Shown one piece after another: positions 44,807-54,627 of a stretch of DNA of 64,000 nucleotides. The stretch lies in the NCBI RefSeq assembly GCF_002115785.1, contig NZ_JFJY01000003.1:62001-126000 (forward strand). The letters are read 5' to 3'. The notes beneath the pieces are model-generated. The model had not been told where the DNA came from, made no database searches, and saw only the letters and a program-made list of their open reading frames with translations. This DNA is from Thalassospira sp. MCCC 1A03138 (GTDB taxonomy: Bacteria; Pseudomonadota; Alphaproteobacteria; Rhodospirillales; Thalassospiraceae). A program made the position numbers and the translations under genes. Position 1 is the first letter of the stretch, and each line of letters opens with the position of its first letter.

Positions 44807-46251
44807 TTTGCGCCCCTGACAACTTCCAGTCCGAGATCACGAATTTTCTTGCGCAGGGTATTGCGATTAAGCCCAAGAACCTCGGCTGCCTTCACCTGAT
44901 TACCGCGTGTGGCTTCAAGTGTGACGGTCAAAAGCGGGCGTTCCATTTCACGCAGAATACGATCATAGAGACCACTTGATGGCAAATCCTCGTCATGGGC
45001 ATCGTAATACTCGCGAACATGACGTTCGATCGATTCAGCAAGTGACTGGGGCTCTCCTACTGGGGTCGACTCGCTGATGTTATTTTCGGAAAACTCGGTT
45101 TCGATAACATCGACACCAATCACATCATGCGAATATAGAGCCGTCAGACGGCGAACCATGTTTTCCAGTTCGCGGATGTTGCCCGGCCAGCGATGCACCT
45201 TCAAACGCGCCATCGCATCGGAAGAAAGCGTCTTGCGAGGAAGTCCCTCTTCGCTTGCCTGCATCAGGAAGTGATTGACCAGTTCCGGGATATCTTCAAG
45301 CCGCTCCCGGAGGGATGGCAAACGGATCGGCACGACATTCAGGCGATAGAATAAATCCTCGCGGAAAGTTCCTTCGCGGATCAGTTTGCGCAGATCGCGA
45401 TGTGTTGCCGCAACAATACGAACATTAACGCGGATTGGCGTGCGCCCGCCAACACGGGTATATTCGCCTTCCTGAAGGACACGAAGCAAACGGGTTTGCG
45501 CTTCAAGCGGCATATCACCGATTTCATCGAGAAACAGCGTACCGCCCTCGGCCTGCTCGAACCGGCCAACCTTGCGCTCGTTGGCACCGGTGAAAGCACC
45601 CTTTTCATGACCGAACAGCTCGCTTTCGATCAGTTCACGCGGGATTGCCGCCATGTTAATGGCAACGAACGGCCCGTGTCGGCGACCACCATATTCATGA
45701 AGTGCTCGCGCCACCAGTTCCTTGCCGGTACCACTTTCGCCAGTAACCATTACTGTCAGGTCAGTATTCATTAACCGGGCAAGTGCACGATAGATTTCCT
45801 GCATTGCTGCGGAACGACCGATCAATGGCAGACGGTCATCACCTTCATCATCTGATGATTTGGCATTGTCGGCGGCTTGTGGTGTTTCAAGCGCACGATC
45901 AACAATGCTGATCAACTCGTTTAAATCAAAGGGTTTTGGAAGATATTCAAAGGCACCGCGCTGTGCTGCTTTTACGGCTGTCATCAGGGTGTTCTGCGCG
46001 CTCATGACGATAACGCGTAAATCCGGTCGAAGCTTGCGGATACGCGGTACCATATCAAGCCCGTTTTCATCTGGCATCATGACATCCGTAATCACCAGAT
46101 CGCCGTCCCCATCGGCAATCCAGTCCCACAATGTACGTCCGTGACCGGTACTGCGGACCTCGTGCCCCTGACGCGACAGAGCCTGCGTCAGAACAGTACG
46201 GATCGCACGGTCATCATCAGCAACAAGAATTCTGGCCGGGCTCGGGCTCAT
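44803..46251 (-). CDS. ntrC: Nitrogen regulation response regulator NtrC
   Basis: Sigma54-dependent activator of nitrogen-limitation genes. 482 residues: receiver ([13 protein letters not shown] with [14 protein letters not shown]), AAA+ domain with [18 protein letters not shown] and an intact GAFTGAN loop ([11 protein letters not shown]) at about 222, sensor and DEIGDMP, then a Fis-type HTH ([19 protein letters not shown]). The intact GAFTGA contrasts with NtrX. Overlaps ntrB by 4 bp. Confidence 0.96.
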   Translation of the reverse strand: MSPSPARILVADDDRAIRTVLTQALSRQGHEVRSTGHGRTLWDWIADGDGDLVITDVMMPDENGLDMVPRIRKLRPDLRVIVMSAQNTLMTAVKAAQRGAFEYLPKPFDLNELISIVDRALETPQAADNAKSSDDEGDDRLPLIGRSAAMQEIYRALARLMNTDLTVMVTGESGTGKELVARALHEYGGRRHGPFVAINMAAIPRELIESELFGHEKGAFTGANERKVGRFEQAEGGTLFLDEIGDMPLEAQTRLLRVLQEGEYTRVGGRTPIRVNVRIVAATHRDLRKLIREGTFREDLFYRLNVVPIRLPSLRERLEDIPELVNHFLMQASEEGLPRKTLSSDAMARLKVHRWPGNIRELENMVRRLTALYSHDVIGVDVIETEFSENNISESTPVGEPQSLAESIERHVREYYDAHDEDLPSSGLYDRILREMERPLLTVTLEATRGNQVKAAEVLGLNRNTLRKKIRDLGLEVVRGAK

Positions 46252-47393
46252 ACGGTTTCTTCCTTGTTTTTCATTATATTGTCCGCACCGACGTCTTCGG
46301 CCAGCGTGCGGTTATAGATCGGCAGCATGATCTGAAATTCAGCACCGCCCCCCGGTGCATCTTTCACTTCGATAACGCCACCATGGTCATTGATAATCTT
46401 CGCCACCAACGCCAACCCCAGTCCGGAACCGGTTGGCTTGGTCGTCACAAACGGATCAAACAGGCTTTCGCGCATATCGGGCGCAATGCCCGGTCCATTG
46501 TCGCGTACCGACACAACCAGTGGCAAATGCACACGTGCATCGCCGCCAGCAACGGCAAGGCGAACGCCATGCTGGTAGCGCGTTGAAATCACAATATGAC
46601 CGCTGTCATGGTCGACAGCCTCGCCTGCATTTTTAAGAAGGTTTAGAAATACCTGAATCAGCTGATCTCGGTTGCCAAATACCGGCGGCAACGACGGGTC
46701 ATAGATTTCTTCGAATGCAAGGTGTTTGCCAAAACCGTTTTCAGCAAGCCTGCGGACATGTTCAAGCACGGTATGAATGTTAACCGCACCGCGTTCCATT
46801 GGTTTGTCGGAAAAGATTTCCATGCGATCAACAAGGTCAACGATCCGGTCGGCCTCATCACATATCAACCGCGTTAGCACCCGGTCGTCTTCATTCGATG
46901 TTTGTTCAAGCAACTGTGCAGCACCACGGATACCCGACAGTGGGTTCTTGATCTCGTGCGCAAGGATTGCCGCCATTGCACTTACCGAGCGCGCCGAGTT
47001 CCGGCTCAACAACTGATTGTCGATCTTCTGAGCGATCGAGCGCGGCTCGAACGTCAGAACAGCGCAATCAGGTTCATCTGGCATCGAGCCCACTGTCAGA
47101 TTGACAGTATGTTTGCCAATCTTCGGGCTTTCGATCAGAAGATTATGATCAGCCACCAAGGTTGCTTCGTCGATGGCTTGACTGATCAACGAGAAAACTG
47201 GGCTGTCACCGGGAATGAAGTCCTTGAGGTTGCTGCGGCACAAAACGGCGGCGCTGGTGTTGAACAGCTGTTCCGTTGCCTGATTGACGAAGCGGATTTT
47301 GCCATCCCGATCAGAAACGACGACCGCACTGGCAATTGCATTAAGCACGCCAGTCGGGTCCACCCCGTTTCCTTTGCCAAATCCAAGTCTCAT
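46248..47393 (-). CDS. ntrB: Nitrogen sensor histidine kinase NtrB
   Basis: Cytoplasmic sensor kinase that phosphorylates or dephosphorylates NtrC under control of PII. 381 residues: an N-terminal PAS domain ([19 protein letters not shown]), H-box [21 protein letters not shown] (about 140-160), N-box LLKNAGEAV and the G1/G2 region [11 protein letters not shown]...[12 protein letters not shown]. No membrane segment is seen. It follows dusB, the usual nifR3-ntrBC order. Confidence 0.96.
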   Translation of the reverse strand: MRLGFGKGNGVDPTGVLNAIASAVVVSDRDGKIRFVNQATEQLFNTSAAVLCRSNLKDFIPGDSPVFSLISQAIDEATLVADHNLLIESPKIGKHTVNLTVGSMPDEPDCAVLTFEPRSIAQKIDNQLLSRNSARSVSAMAAILAHEIKNPLSGIRGAAQLLEQTSNEDDRVLTRLICDEADRIVDLVDRMEIFSDKPMERGAVNIHTVLEHVRRLAENGFGKHLAFEEIYDPSLPPVFGNRDQLIQVFLNLLKNAGEAVDHDSGHIVISTRYQHGVRLAVAGGDARVHLPLVVSVRDNGPGIAPDMRESLFDPFVTTKPTGSGLGLALVAKIINDHGGVIEVKDAPGGGAEFQIMLPIYNRTLAEDVGADNIMKNKEETV

Positions 47394-47436
47394 TCAAAGT
47401 TTCCCCGATAATATCGCTATTGAATTCTTGTTTTTC

Positions 47437-48441
47437 TCAGGCCGCGACCTGTTTATCCGCATTTTCGATCAATGGCTCGTAGAATGCCCTGATCTGATCC
47501 TTGACTTCAAATGGGTCACTTAACTCATTCACAATACGACGGAATTCGGTCGCGTTGCGTAAACTGTTGCAATACCACGCCAAATGTTTTCTTGCGATAC
47601 GGACACCTTGCTGACCGTGATGATCAATCATCGCATCATAATGACTAAGGATCGTTTGCAGTTGCACATCAAGGGACGGCGCTGACAGTTTCTGAGCGGT
47701 TTTCAAATAATGTGATACCTGTGCCAGAAACCACGGTCGTCCCTGCGCGCCACGCCCTACCATTACACCGTCAGCGCCGGAACGTTTCAGAAGCTCTGCC
47801 GCATCTTCCTCGCTATTGACGTCCCCATTGCCGATAACCGGGATCGATACAGCCTGTTTGACCAGCGCAATTGCGTCCCAGTCCGCATCGCCTTTATAAA
47901 ACTGGCAGCGTGTCCGACCATGGATGGTCAACATCGCAATTCCCAGATCCTCGGCGATTTTTGCCAGACGCGGCGCATTACGATTGTCATCGTCCCATCC
48001 CAAACGCATCTTAAGCGTTACGGGTACGGAAACGGCATTGACGGTTGCCTCAATGATATCGGCAGCAAGATTCTCATCACGCATCAGGGCCGATCCGGCA
48101 TAGCCCTTTGTGACCTTTTTGGCGGGACAGCCCATATTGATGTCAATGATCATAGCACCGCGGTCTTCGTTCATCTTTGCGGCAAGCGCCATCTCATCGG
48201 GTTCAGTTCCGGCAAGCTGAACGGAAAGCGGGCTTTCGGCTGCACAATCGCCGTGCATTTTGCGCACTTCTTTTTGATGGCGCTGGATACGTGTCATGGC
48301 ATCAGACGCAATCATTTCCGACACAACCAGATGCCCGCCAAACTGGCGCACCTGTTGCCTAAAAGGAAGGTCAGTCACACCTGACATTGGTGCCAGGATG
48401 ACATTCTCTGGCACATTTACAGAACCGATCTGCAAAGACAT
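47437..48441 (-). CDS. dusB: tRNA-dihydrouridine synthase (NifR3/DusB-like)
   Basis: Flavoenzyme that reduces uridines to dihydrouridine in tRNA. 334 residues: FMN barrel start APMSGVTDLPFRQQVRQFG, the catalytic cysteine in DINMGCPAKKVTKGYAGSAL, and ITIHGRTR-like motif as LTIHGRTRCQFYKG, and GVMVGRGAQGRPW. First gene of the ntr operon, as nifR3 in rhodobacteria and rhizobia. No obvious promoter was recognised in the 129-bp gap upstream. Confidence 0.93.
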   Translation of the reverse strand: MSLQIGSVNVPENVILAPMSGVTDLPFRQQVRQFGGHLVVSEMIASDAMTRIQRHQKEVRKMHGDCAAESPLSVQLAGTEPDEMALAAKMNEDRGAMIIDINMGCPAKKVTKGYAGSALMRDENLAADIIEATVNAVSVPVTLKMRLGWDDDNRNAPRLAKIAEDLGIAMLTIHGRTRCQFYKGDADWDAIALVKQAVSIPVIGNGDVNSEEDAAELLKRSGADGVMVGRGAQGRPWFLAQVSHYLKTAQKLSAPSLDVQLQTILSHYDAMIDHHGQQGVRIARKHLAWYCNSLRNATEFRRIVNELSDPFEVKDQIRAFYEPLIENADKQVAA

Positions 48442-48570
48442 GAAGGAAATCCGATTGCCTAAAACTTGGGCAGATTAATGAAACTGGCTCGGCGTTGCAA
48501 CAACTCTAAGCGAATTGGCGAATATAAGCCAACCAACTCGGCCGCTACCTTTAAACAAGGCCCGGAGTTT

Positions 48571-49377
48571 TTATCCGATTAGATATCCCGAAACAAATCG
48601 AACGCCCGGGAATGCCAGGGTAAGCAGCAACCACGCCCCCAGCACAAACCGAACAGCCATACGCCCGCGCAGAGTGGATTTTTCATGAATGAATATCAAG
48701 CCGCAAATCACGGCAAAACCAAGCAGGGTAAGAAGCATCTTGTGATCAAGATAGAGCAACGATTGTCCCTCGATCTGGCGCAATGCAAAACCGGTAATAA
48801 TTCCGATCACAAGCACCCATGCCGACCATTTGAGAAAACTCACAAGCATGTATTCGCTGTCGCGCAACGGCGGCAGGCGACGGCTCCAGCGGTTTGGACG
48901 GCGGTTTTTAAGTGCATCTTCCTGAACAACATAGCCCATGGCAGCAATTGCAGACAGTGTCACAAGCGCGTAGGTTACAAGTGACGTTCCGATATGAACC
49001 CAAAGCCAGCCAGAATAAAGAACCGGTTCTGTAACCGACGCGTCAGCAACCGGTTCAAAGACGTTAAAAACAGCTGCCACTCCGCCGAATGCCAAAAGGT
49101 ATCCACCGATATAACCGGCAAGACGCCAGATTTGTTTCGGCCCGTTGCATATGACAAGCCCGCCAAAGATCAGGATCACGGAAAGTTCCGACCAATGCAA
49201 AGCCGCTGTAAATCCGCGCGATTGCACTTCCTCGCCCGTCAGGCCAAGCACGATCACCGTACCAGCCGCGGCAACAAATATGGACAAAAACAGCCATATG
49301 TCGCGCTGCGGGTCGCGCCGCATGATTTGCGTGGTTAGCGGTAGCAAACATAAGATATGTAAGGCGGCAGCAATCAT
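48571..49377 (-). CDS. CcsA/HemX-like cytochrome c assembly-family membrane protein
   Basis: Integral membrane protein of 268 residues with about eight hydrophobic segments. The region SGWLWVHIGTSLVTYALVTLSAIAAMGY resembles the WWD-related CcsA/CcmC/HemX family (cytochrome c assembly protein). The true substrate, heme or a lipid intermediate, is not decided by sequence. It is divergent from ispDF across about 115 bp and has the opposite strand to its right neighbour. Confidence 0.82.
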   Translation of the reverse strand: MIAAALHILCLLPLTTQIMRRDPQRDIWLFLSIFVAAAGTVIVLGLTGEEVQSRGFTAALHWSELSVILIFGGLVICNGPKQIWRLAGYIGGYLLAFGGVAAVFNVFEPVADASVTEPVLYSGWLWVHIGTSLVTYALVTLSAIAAMGYVVQEDALKNRRPNRWSRRLPPLRDSEYMLVSFLKWSAWVLVIGIITGFALRQIEGQSLLYLDHKMLLTLLGFAVICGLIFIHEKSTLRGRMAVRFVLGAWLLLTLAFPGVRFVSGYLIG

Positions 49378-49493
49378 GTTCGGATCCGGCCTAAAGGCGT
49401 TTACATCATAACATCAGGCAAATGGCGACTTGGCAAAGTCATCGCAGAAAGATAGCCTGCGGCGCAATTCAGACAAGTCACGGCATCACGTTT

Positions 49494-50687
49494 ATGACCA
49501 AAAAAATCGCAGTTGTCATCGTTGCAGCAGGCAGCGGTAGCAGATTTGGTGATCCGATACCAAAACAATATCATTTGCTTGGCGCAAAGACATTGCTGCG
49601 TCACTGTATTGAGAGCTTCGCCAAGCATGTGCCGTCCGAACTGATTAGGGTCATTTATAATCCTGACCATCAGGATTTGTACGATAATTCGGTTGAAGGC
49701 CTATCCTTGGACGCCCCGGTGCCCGGCGGAGTGACAAGACAACAATCTGTCCTGAACGGATTACGTTCACTGGAAAATGAAAACCCTGACCATGTGCTTA
49801 TTCATGATGCGGCAAGGCCGGGCATTTCAGACGATGTTATCGACCGCGTCATCTCAGCTCTGGCGATATATCAGGGTGCCATTCCCACCCTTCCCGTTCT
49901 CGACACCATCAAGCAGACGGAATCCACCGGGATAATTAGACGAACCATTCCACGAGAACAGCTTCATCGCGCCCAGACGCCTCAGGGGTTTCATTTCAAA
50001 ACGATCCTTGACGCTCACCAACAGTTTGAGGGGCACGAATTCACTGATGATGCCGCCCTGCTGGAACAACTTGACCTGGATGTAGTCTGCGTAGAGGGGG
50101 CTGTTTCAAACGACAAGATTACGCGCCCCGACGATATTGGGCGCGCCCGTGACTGGATTACCCCTGTTCCGGCCTCAGAGAAAGACAGCGATATGAACCA
50201 CGAAGAGTTCCGGGCTGGTACCGGTTTTGACGTTCATCGATTTGCCCCAGGTGACCATTGTATCCTTTGCGGTGTCAAAGTCCCCCACTCCGCACGCCTT
50301 GAAGGCCATTCCGATGCGGATGTCGGCCTGCATACGCTAACAGACGCATTGTTGGGGGCCATTGGTGCCGGCGATATTGGGCAACATTTCCCGCCTTCTG
50401 ACATGAAATGGAAGGGGGCAGCATCGGATCAGTTTGTTCTTCACGCAGTCAATCTGATCCGTGAACGCGGCGGACGCATCGTCAATGCGGATATCACCCT
50501 GATTTGTGAGCGGCCCAAAATAGGACCGCACACACGGGCCATGCGCGAAAAGGTTGCTGAAATTCTTGGTGTTGAAGTTGATCGCGTCAATGTGAAGGCG
50601 ACGACGACAGAGCGCCTGGGCTTCACCGGACGCGAGGAAGGTATCGCGGCTCAAGCTGCGGTCAGCGTCGCCCTACCCGTCAAATAG
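49494..50687 (+). CDS. ispDF: Bifunctional IspD/IspF (MEP-pathway isoprenoid enzyme)
   Basis: Fused cytidylyltransferase and cyclodiphosphate synthase, steps 3 and 5 of the MEP pathway to isoprenoids. 397 residues from ATG 49494 ([19 protein letters not shown]). IspD occupies about 1-225 ([35 protein letters not shown]), IspF about 232-397 ([54 protein letters not shown]). The fusion is typical of alphaproteobacteria. No strong Shine-Dalgarno at 49494; the frame is open back to 49422 without similarity. A strong terminator shared with yciB follows. Confidence 0.95.
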   Translation: MTKKIAVVIVAAGSGSRFGDPIPKQYHLLGAKTLLRHCIESFAKHVPSELIRVIYNPDHQDLYDNSVEGLSLDAPVPGGVTRQQSVLNGLRSLENENPDHVLIHDAARPGISDDVIDRVISALAIYQGAIPTLPVLDTIKQTESTGIIRRTIPREQLHRAQTPQGFHFKTILDAHQQFEGHEFTDDAALLEQLDLDVVCVEGAVSNDKITRPDDIGRARDWITPVPASEKDSDMNHEEFRAGTGFDVHRFAPGDHCILCGVKVPHSARLEGHSDADVGLHTLTDALLGAIGAGDIGQHFPPSDMKWKGAASDQFVLHAVNLIRERGGRIVNADITLICERPKIGPHTRAMREKVAEILGVEVDRVNVKATTTERLGFTGREEGIAAQAAVSVALPVK

Positions 50688-50703
50688 AGTGTTCTTCCAT
50701 TCA

Positions 50704-50742
50704 ATAATAAAGGCAGGATGAAAATCCCGCCTTTATTATTTT
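50704..50742. terminator. Bidirectional terminator between ispDF and yciB
   Basis: AATAATAAAGGC-A-GG and CC-C-GCCTTTATTATT pair with a single mismatch around an 8-nt loop and run on to TTTCG. It serves both convergent genes. Confidence 0.8.
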
Positions 50743-50752
50743 CGTTCAGACC

Positions 50753-51316
50753 TTATGCCGGAGATGAACCGTTCTCTTTTTCTGGCAATTGATGTTTCAT
50801 CAGGACCGGAACCTGGGCCATGCCAAACACCATGGTCAGCGGCATAATCCCCCATACCTTGAACGCAACCCATATATCGGTCGAAAAATTGCGCCAGACA
50901 ATTTCATTGATCACGGCAAGAACGACGAAGAAAATGCTCCAGCGCCAGGTCAGGATGCGCCATCCCTCGTCCGTCGCCTTAAATGCACTTTCCAAAACCA
51001 GTTTCAAAAACAGCTTTCCAGCAATTAAACCGCCAAACAGGATCGCTGCAAACAGCAGATTGACAATCGTCGGCTTGATTTTAATGAACAGATCATTGTC
51101 GAGATAAAGCGTTAAGCCGCCAAACACGATCACGAAAGCGCCGCCAATCAACGGCATCACCGGAATGGTTCGGGCAATAACATACGATACGACCAGCGCA
51201 ACCACTGTTGCCGTTACAAAAACCGCTGTTGCAGTCATAAGATTGGTTGTCGCATTGACTGCGAAAAACAGGATCAGCGGCCCCATTTCAAGGGCAAGTT
51301 TTGTAAGCTGGTTCAT
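50753..51316 (-). CDS. yciB: Septation protein A / intracellular septation protein YciB (IspZ)
   Basis: 187-residue inner-membrane protein with about five hydrophobic segments (GPLILFFAVNAT, FVTATVVALVVSYVIA, MPLIGGAFVIVFGGL, VLAVINEIVWRNFS). Family role: cell-envelope assembly and division. Conserved E and N residues (INEIVWRNF) are present. Convergent with ispDF; cutA lies upstream on the same strand. Confidence 0.92.
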   Translation of the reverse strand: MNQLTKLALEMGPLILFFAVNATTNLMTATAVFVTATVVALVVSYVIARTIPVMPLIGGAFVIVFGGLTLYLDNDLFIKIKPTIVNLLFAAILFGGLIAGKLFLKLVLESAFKATDEGWRILTWRWSIFFVVLAVINEIVWRNFSTDIWVAFKVWGIMPLTMVFGMAQVPVLMKHQLPEKENGSSPA

Positions 51317-51376
51317 TGGTCACTTCGTTAAATGTAAAATTTCGGCCATCCTAGGGGCCAAAGGCCATTGATGCAA

Positions 51377-51733
51377 TCAATTCGGGATTGTTGCCCCTGC
51401 GACCTGACCGCGCAACCAATCGACATATGGTCCATTTCCCCTGCCTAATGGAATTTCCAGAATACAGGGAATATCATAAGGGTGATGATCTGTGATCCAT
51501 TCCGAAAGCGCCGTTGCCGCTGTGCTGGTCGATTTCAGAATGATAACTATCTCGTTTTCTTCTTCGATATCGCCATCCCATTCATAGATTGCCGTCATTT
51601 GGGGCATGATATTCGCGCAGGCCGCCAATCTTTCTCGAACGGCACCTCCCGCAATCAAGCGGGCGACTTCCATGTCTGGCGCTGTCACATAAAGAAAGAC
51701 CATGTCACTACGATCAAAGGACTTCGATGTCAT
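51377..51733 (-). CDS. cutA: Divalent-cation tolerance protein CutA
   Basis: 118-residue CutA1-family protein, usually a trimer linked to copper tolerance and signalling. Recognised by VFLYVTAPDMEVARLIAGGAV near the N-terminus and HHPYDIPCILEIPLGRGNGPY toward the C-terminus. Complete single-domain protein. Confidence 0.92.
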   Translation of the reverse strand: MTSKSFDRSDMVFLYVTAPDMEVARLIAGGAVRERLAACANIMPQMTAIYEWDGDIEEENEIVIILKSTSTAATALSEWITDHHPYDIPCILEIPLGRGNGPYVDWLRGQVAGATIPN

Positions 51734-51837
51734 GGTGATTGCCTCTAGGTTGATTATCCGTCACACTTACCTGCAATATATAGCTTCATCATCACATCGC
51801 GCCACACACAAACCTATTCTATCAATTCTGGGATGCC

Positions 51838-52095
51838 ATGACGGGGAAAAAGCCGGTGAAACCGACACAAACACAACTTGATTGGTTGCGCCGTGGCCTT
51901 AGCCAGCCGGGTGGAAAGTTGCCGCTCTTTGACACCAATGGCAAGCAAATCAGTGAAAAAACAGTCAAAAGCTGCATTGATCATGGATGGGCTGCCCCAT
52001 GGTTTGACAACCCGATCAAACCGGACTGGCTGATTTGCAAACTGACCGATGAAGGTCGTAGGGTTGCGACCTCTGTTGCTGATAAAAACGCATAA
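51838..52095 (+). CDS. Small hypothetical protein, 85 aa
   Basis: Not recognised. The 85-residue product resembles a small winged-helix-type protein: two probable helices (TQTQLDWLRRGLSQPG), a strand, KTVKSCIDHGWAAPW, then the terminal LTDEGRRVATSV, similar to the wing end of MarR-like domains. No zinc, membrane or signal features. ATG 51838 has GGGATG-type purines just upstream. No operon partner: cutA is divergent and the next gene is a pseudogene on the same strand. Confidence 0.6.
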   Translation: MTGKKPVKPTQTQLDWLRRGLSQPGGKLPLFDTNGKQISEKTVKSCIDHGWAAPWFDNPIKPDWLICKLTDEGRRVATSVADKNA

Positions 52096-52192
52096 GGACA
52101 TCCGGTCGCGATCCCGAACCGCTGCACTGATCTAATCAGCACGTCCACGGGTATCAAGGTTAATCACCTTTTACCACTGAGTGTGCCGGATC

Positions 52193-52510
52193 ATGTGTTC
52201 ATTTGTCAGAAATACGGTTGCTGTTCTCACCCTCGCATGCTCCTTTGTCGCACACAGCGCCAAAGCGTCAGATACCGAGCACGCGTGGGATATATGGCAT
52301 CAGCCAGATGTGCATGCGCTAATGCGTCATGCCATTGCGCCGGGTACTGGCGATCCGGAAAACTTCACCATTGGCGATTGCAGCACCCAACGAAATCTTG
52401 ACGAGACCGGCCGCAATCATTCTGATCCGTGTTTAAGAAAATAACACTGTAGAAATGCTTGCCCGACTGATGCAGTAGCCTTGCCAGTACAAATGACAAG
52501 ATATCAGATT
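52193..52510 (+). pseudogene. Decayed histidine-phosphatase-family gene
   Basis: ATG 52193 opens a signal-peptide-like start (MCSFVRNTVAVLTLACSF, cut near AKA) and a recognisable histidine phosphatase N-terminus: HALMRHAIAPGTGDP and GDCSTQRNLDETGR, with the RHA in place of RHG. The frame then departs and stops at 52442-52444. A different frame after a shift carries KKITL, KCLPD and CSSLASTND, interrupted by stops, resembling the next stretch of the family. The rest of a roughly 170-180-residue protein is missing. A remnant rather than a functional gene, abutting tRNA-Pro. Confidence 0.7.
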
Positions 52511-52526
52511 TTGATGGAGAATAAAT

Positions 52527-52603
52527 TGGTCGGAGCGAGAGGATTCGAACCTCCGACCCCCTGCACCCCATGCAGGTGCGCTACCAGGCTGCGCCACGCT
52601 CCG
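52527..52603 (-). tRNA. tRNA-Pro (GGG anticodon)
   Basis: The minus strand from 52603 reads CGGAGCGTGGCGCAGCCTGG and continues through CCTGC-ATGGGGT-GCAGG (anticodon GGG), GGTCGGAGGTTCGAATCC and ends CGCTCCGACCA with an encoded CCA. 77 nt; acceptor stem CGGAGCG/CGCTCCG. Confidence 0.96.
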
Positions 52604-52672
52604 ACCGTAAAGAATGCGTCGTTTGACGCGGCTCGATAAATAGCCGCGCAAGCCCAAAGACGCAAATGGTTT

Positions 52673-53152
52673 TTACGTATTTTTTTCCGACTGTTGCAGG
52701 GCCGATCTGAGGATGCCTTGAAGCTCTTCCAATTCACCTAACAGGTTTGCAAGAACAATCTTATCTGGTGTTCCTGCTTTGCCTGTCGAATAAGCCATAT
52801 CTGATGCTTCATCCGATGGACCATCGACGGTTTCAGCCAGCGACGCCACCGCAACTTCCGAAGGCAGTTGCCCCTTGTTCTGATCAAGCAGCTTTTGCAC
52901 ACCCTTGATGGTGTAGCCCTGATCATGGAGCAGTGAACGAATATCAGCCAGCAGCACCAGATCTTCCGGACGATAATAACGTCGCCCGCCAGCACGTTTC
53001 ATTGGTTTGATCTGAGGAAACTTGGATTCCCAAAAACGTAGGACATGCTGCTGCAGCCCCAGCTCTTTTGCTGCTTCGCTAATTGTACGAAACGCAGAGT
53101 CAGACTTTGCTGTGCGGCGGTTTTCCGCCTCAGCCCCCAAGTTATTTTTCAT
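52673..53152 (-). CDS. MerR-family transcriptional regulator
   Basis: 159-residue MerR-type protein. The [29 protein letters not shown] and the wing [24 protein letters not shown] lie in residues 20-80; a coiled-coil dimer helix follows. No C-terminal cysteine cluster, so it is not a metal sensor of the MerR/CueR type. This regulator adjoins ihfA in many alphaproteobacteria; its targets are unknown. Co-transcribed with ihfA, 11 nt gap. Confidence 0.9.
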   Translation of the reverse strand: MKNNLGAEAENRRTAKSDSAFRTISEAAKELGLQQHVLRFWESKFPQIKPMKRAGGRRYYRPEDLVLLADIRSLLHDQGYTIKGVQKLLDQNKGQLPSEVAVASLAETVDGPSDEASDMAYSTGKAGTPDKIVLANLLGELEELQGILRSALQQSEKNT

Positions 53153-53163
53153 GAGTTCAGTTC

Positions 53164-53454
53164 TTAAGCGTTAATGCGTGCTTTCAACACCTGCGACGGC
53201 CGGAACACAAGCACTTTGCGCGGCAGGATTGGCACTTCTTCACCTGTCTTGGGATTGCGACCAATGCGCTGTCCCTTCTGGCGAACGGAAAAACTGCCAA
53301 ACGAGGAAATCTTTACGACTTCATCCTTGATCAAGGCAGATGAAATTTCGTCGAGAACCGTTTCCAGCAACTGGGCGGACTCGTTACGCGACAAACCGAC
53401 TTCCTGATAAACGGCTTCGGCAAGATCAGCGCGGGTAATCGTAGCTTCCGACAT
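53164..53454 (-). CDS. ihfA: Integration host factor subunit alpha
   Basis: DNA-bending HU-family protein, 96 residues. The core [21 protein letters not shown] and the arm region [24 protein letters not shown] with its proline-containing NPKT motif identify IHF. Residues near the end (SQVLKARIN) are typical. Partner beta subunit is not in the window. GGAGGCGGC just upstream of ATG 53454 is the ribosome site. Confidence 0.92.
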   Translation of the reverse strand: MSEATITRADLAEAVYQEVGLSRNESAQLLETVLDEISSALIKDEVVKISSFGSFSVRQKGQRIGRNPKTGEEVPILPRKVLVFRPSQVLKARINA

Positions 53455-53608
53455 AACAGGCCGCCTCCTTAAAACGGGACTTTATACACAAGGCTATATC
53501 TGGTGGCGAAATCAGTCAATATCAACAGGATACATCGCTTTGCGGCAGAATGTTGTGTTTTTTAAGCAAATGCTTTGTTTTTGTCAGATATCCAGCAGAA
53601 ACCAGAGC

Positions 53609-54580
53609 TTACCAGCGAACCAGTGCAGCGCCCCAAGTGAACCCGCCGCCCATCGCTTCCAGAATTACAATATCACCACGCTTGATCCGGCCATCATGAA
53701 CGGCTTCGGCTAGTGCCAGGGGAATCGACGCCGCGGACGTGTTCGCGTGACGATCAACCGTAATGACCACCTTGTCTTCGGAAATGCCAAACTTTCTGGC
53801 AGTGCTGTCAAGAATGCGACGATTGGCCTGATGTGGCACCAGCCAATCAATATCCACGGCTTCAAGCCCCGTATCGGCAAGAACTTCGCGAATAACGCCT
53901 GCAAGGTTGGTCACTGCATGGCGGAAAACTTCCTTGCCTTCCATCTGAAGAAAACCAACAGTCTGGGTCGTTGATGGACCGCCATTGACATACAGCAGTT
54001 CGTATTTACCACCATCCGAATGCAATCGACTTGCGAGAATACCTTGATCCTCGACGGTGCCCTTGCCTTCAACGGCCTGAACAACAACCGCCCCTGCTCC
54101 GTCACCGAACAAAACGCATGTCCGGCGGTCTTCCCAATCCAGAATACGCGAAAATGTTTCTGCCCCGATGACGAGAACCGTTTTTGCCTGACCGTTCCGG
54201 ATATACATGTCCGCAGTGGTAAGGGCGTAAACGAAGCCCGAGCAAACCGCCTGAACGTCGAAGGCAAAACCGACAACGCCCAGTCGATGCTGTACTTTTG
54301 TTGCCGTTGCCGGAAAGGTATTATCGGGTGTCGCGGTCGCAACGATAATCATGTCAATGTCCGCGGCAGTCACACCGGCATGTTCCATTGCACGTGTGGC
54401 AGCAGCCACCGCAAGATCACTGGTAGTTTCCCCTTCGGCAGCGATATGACGCTGTCGTATTCCCGTCCGCGCAACGATCCATTCATCAGATGTATCGACG
54501 CGCTTTGCCAGTTCATCATTGGTTACAACATTCGAAGGAAGATAAGAACCGCAACCAATAATGCGAGAACGAACAGTCAT
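53609..54580 (-). CDS. fabH: 3-oxoacyl-[ACP] synthase III FabH
   Basis: Starts fatty acid synthesis by condensing acetyl-CoA with malonyl-ACP. 323 residues. The catalytic triad is visible: Cys in [12 protein letters not shown] (about 113), His in VPHQANRRI (about 250) and Asn in [15 protein letters not shown] (about 280). Follows plsX on the same strand, a conserved pair. Confidence 0.95.
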   Translation of the reverse strand: MTVRSRIIGCGSYLPSNVVTNDELAKRVDTSDEWIVARTGIRQRHIAAEGETTSDLAVAAATRAMEHAGVTAADIDMIIVATATPDNTFPATATKVQHRLGVVGFAFDVQAVCSGFVYALTTADMYIRNGQAKTVLVIGAETFSRILDWEDRRTCVLFGDGAGAVVVQAVEGKGTVEDQGILASRLHSDGGKYELLYVNGGPSTTQTVGFLQMEGKEVFRHAVTNLAGVIREVLADTGLEAVDIDWLVPHQANRRILDSTARKFGISEDKVVITVDRHANTSAASIPLALAEAVHDGRIKRGDIVILEAMGGGFTWGAALVRW

Positions 54581-54627
54581 GATTTAAGAACCGCCAGTTT
54601 TAGTGGGAATAGTTGGGACAGACAGTA

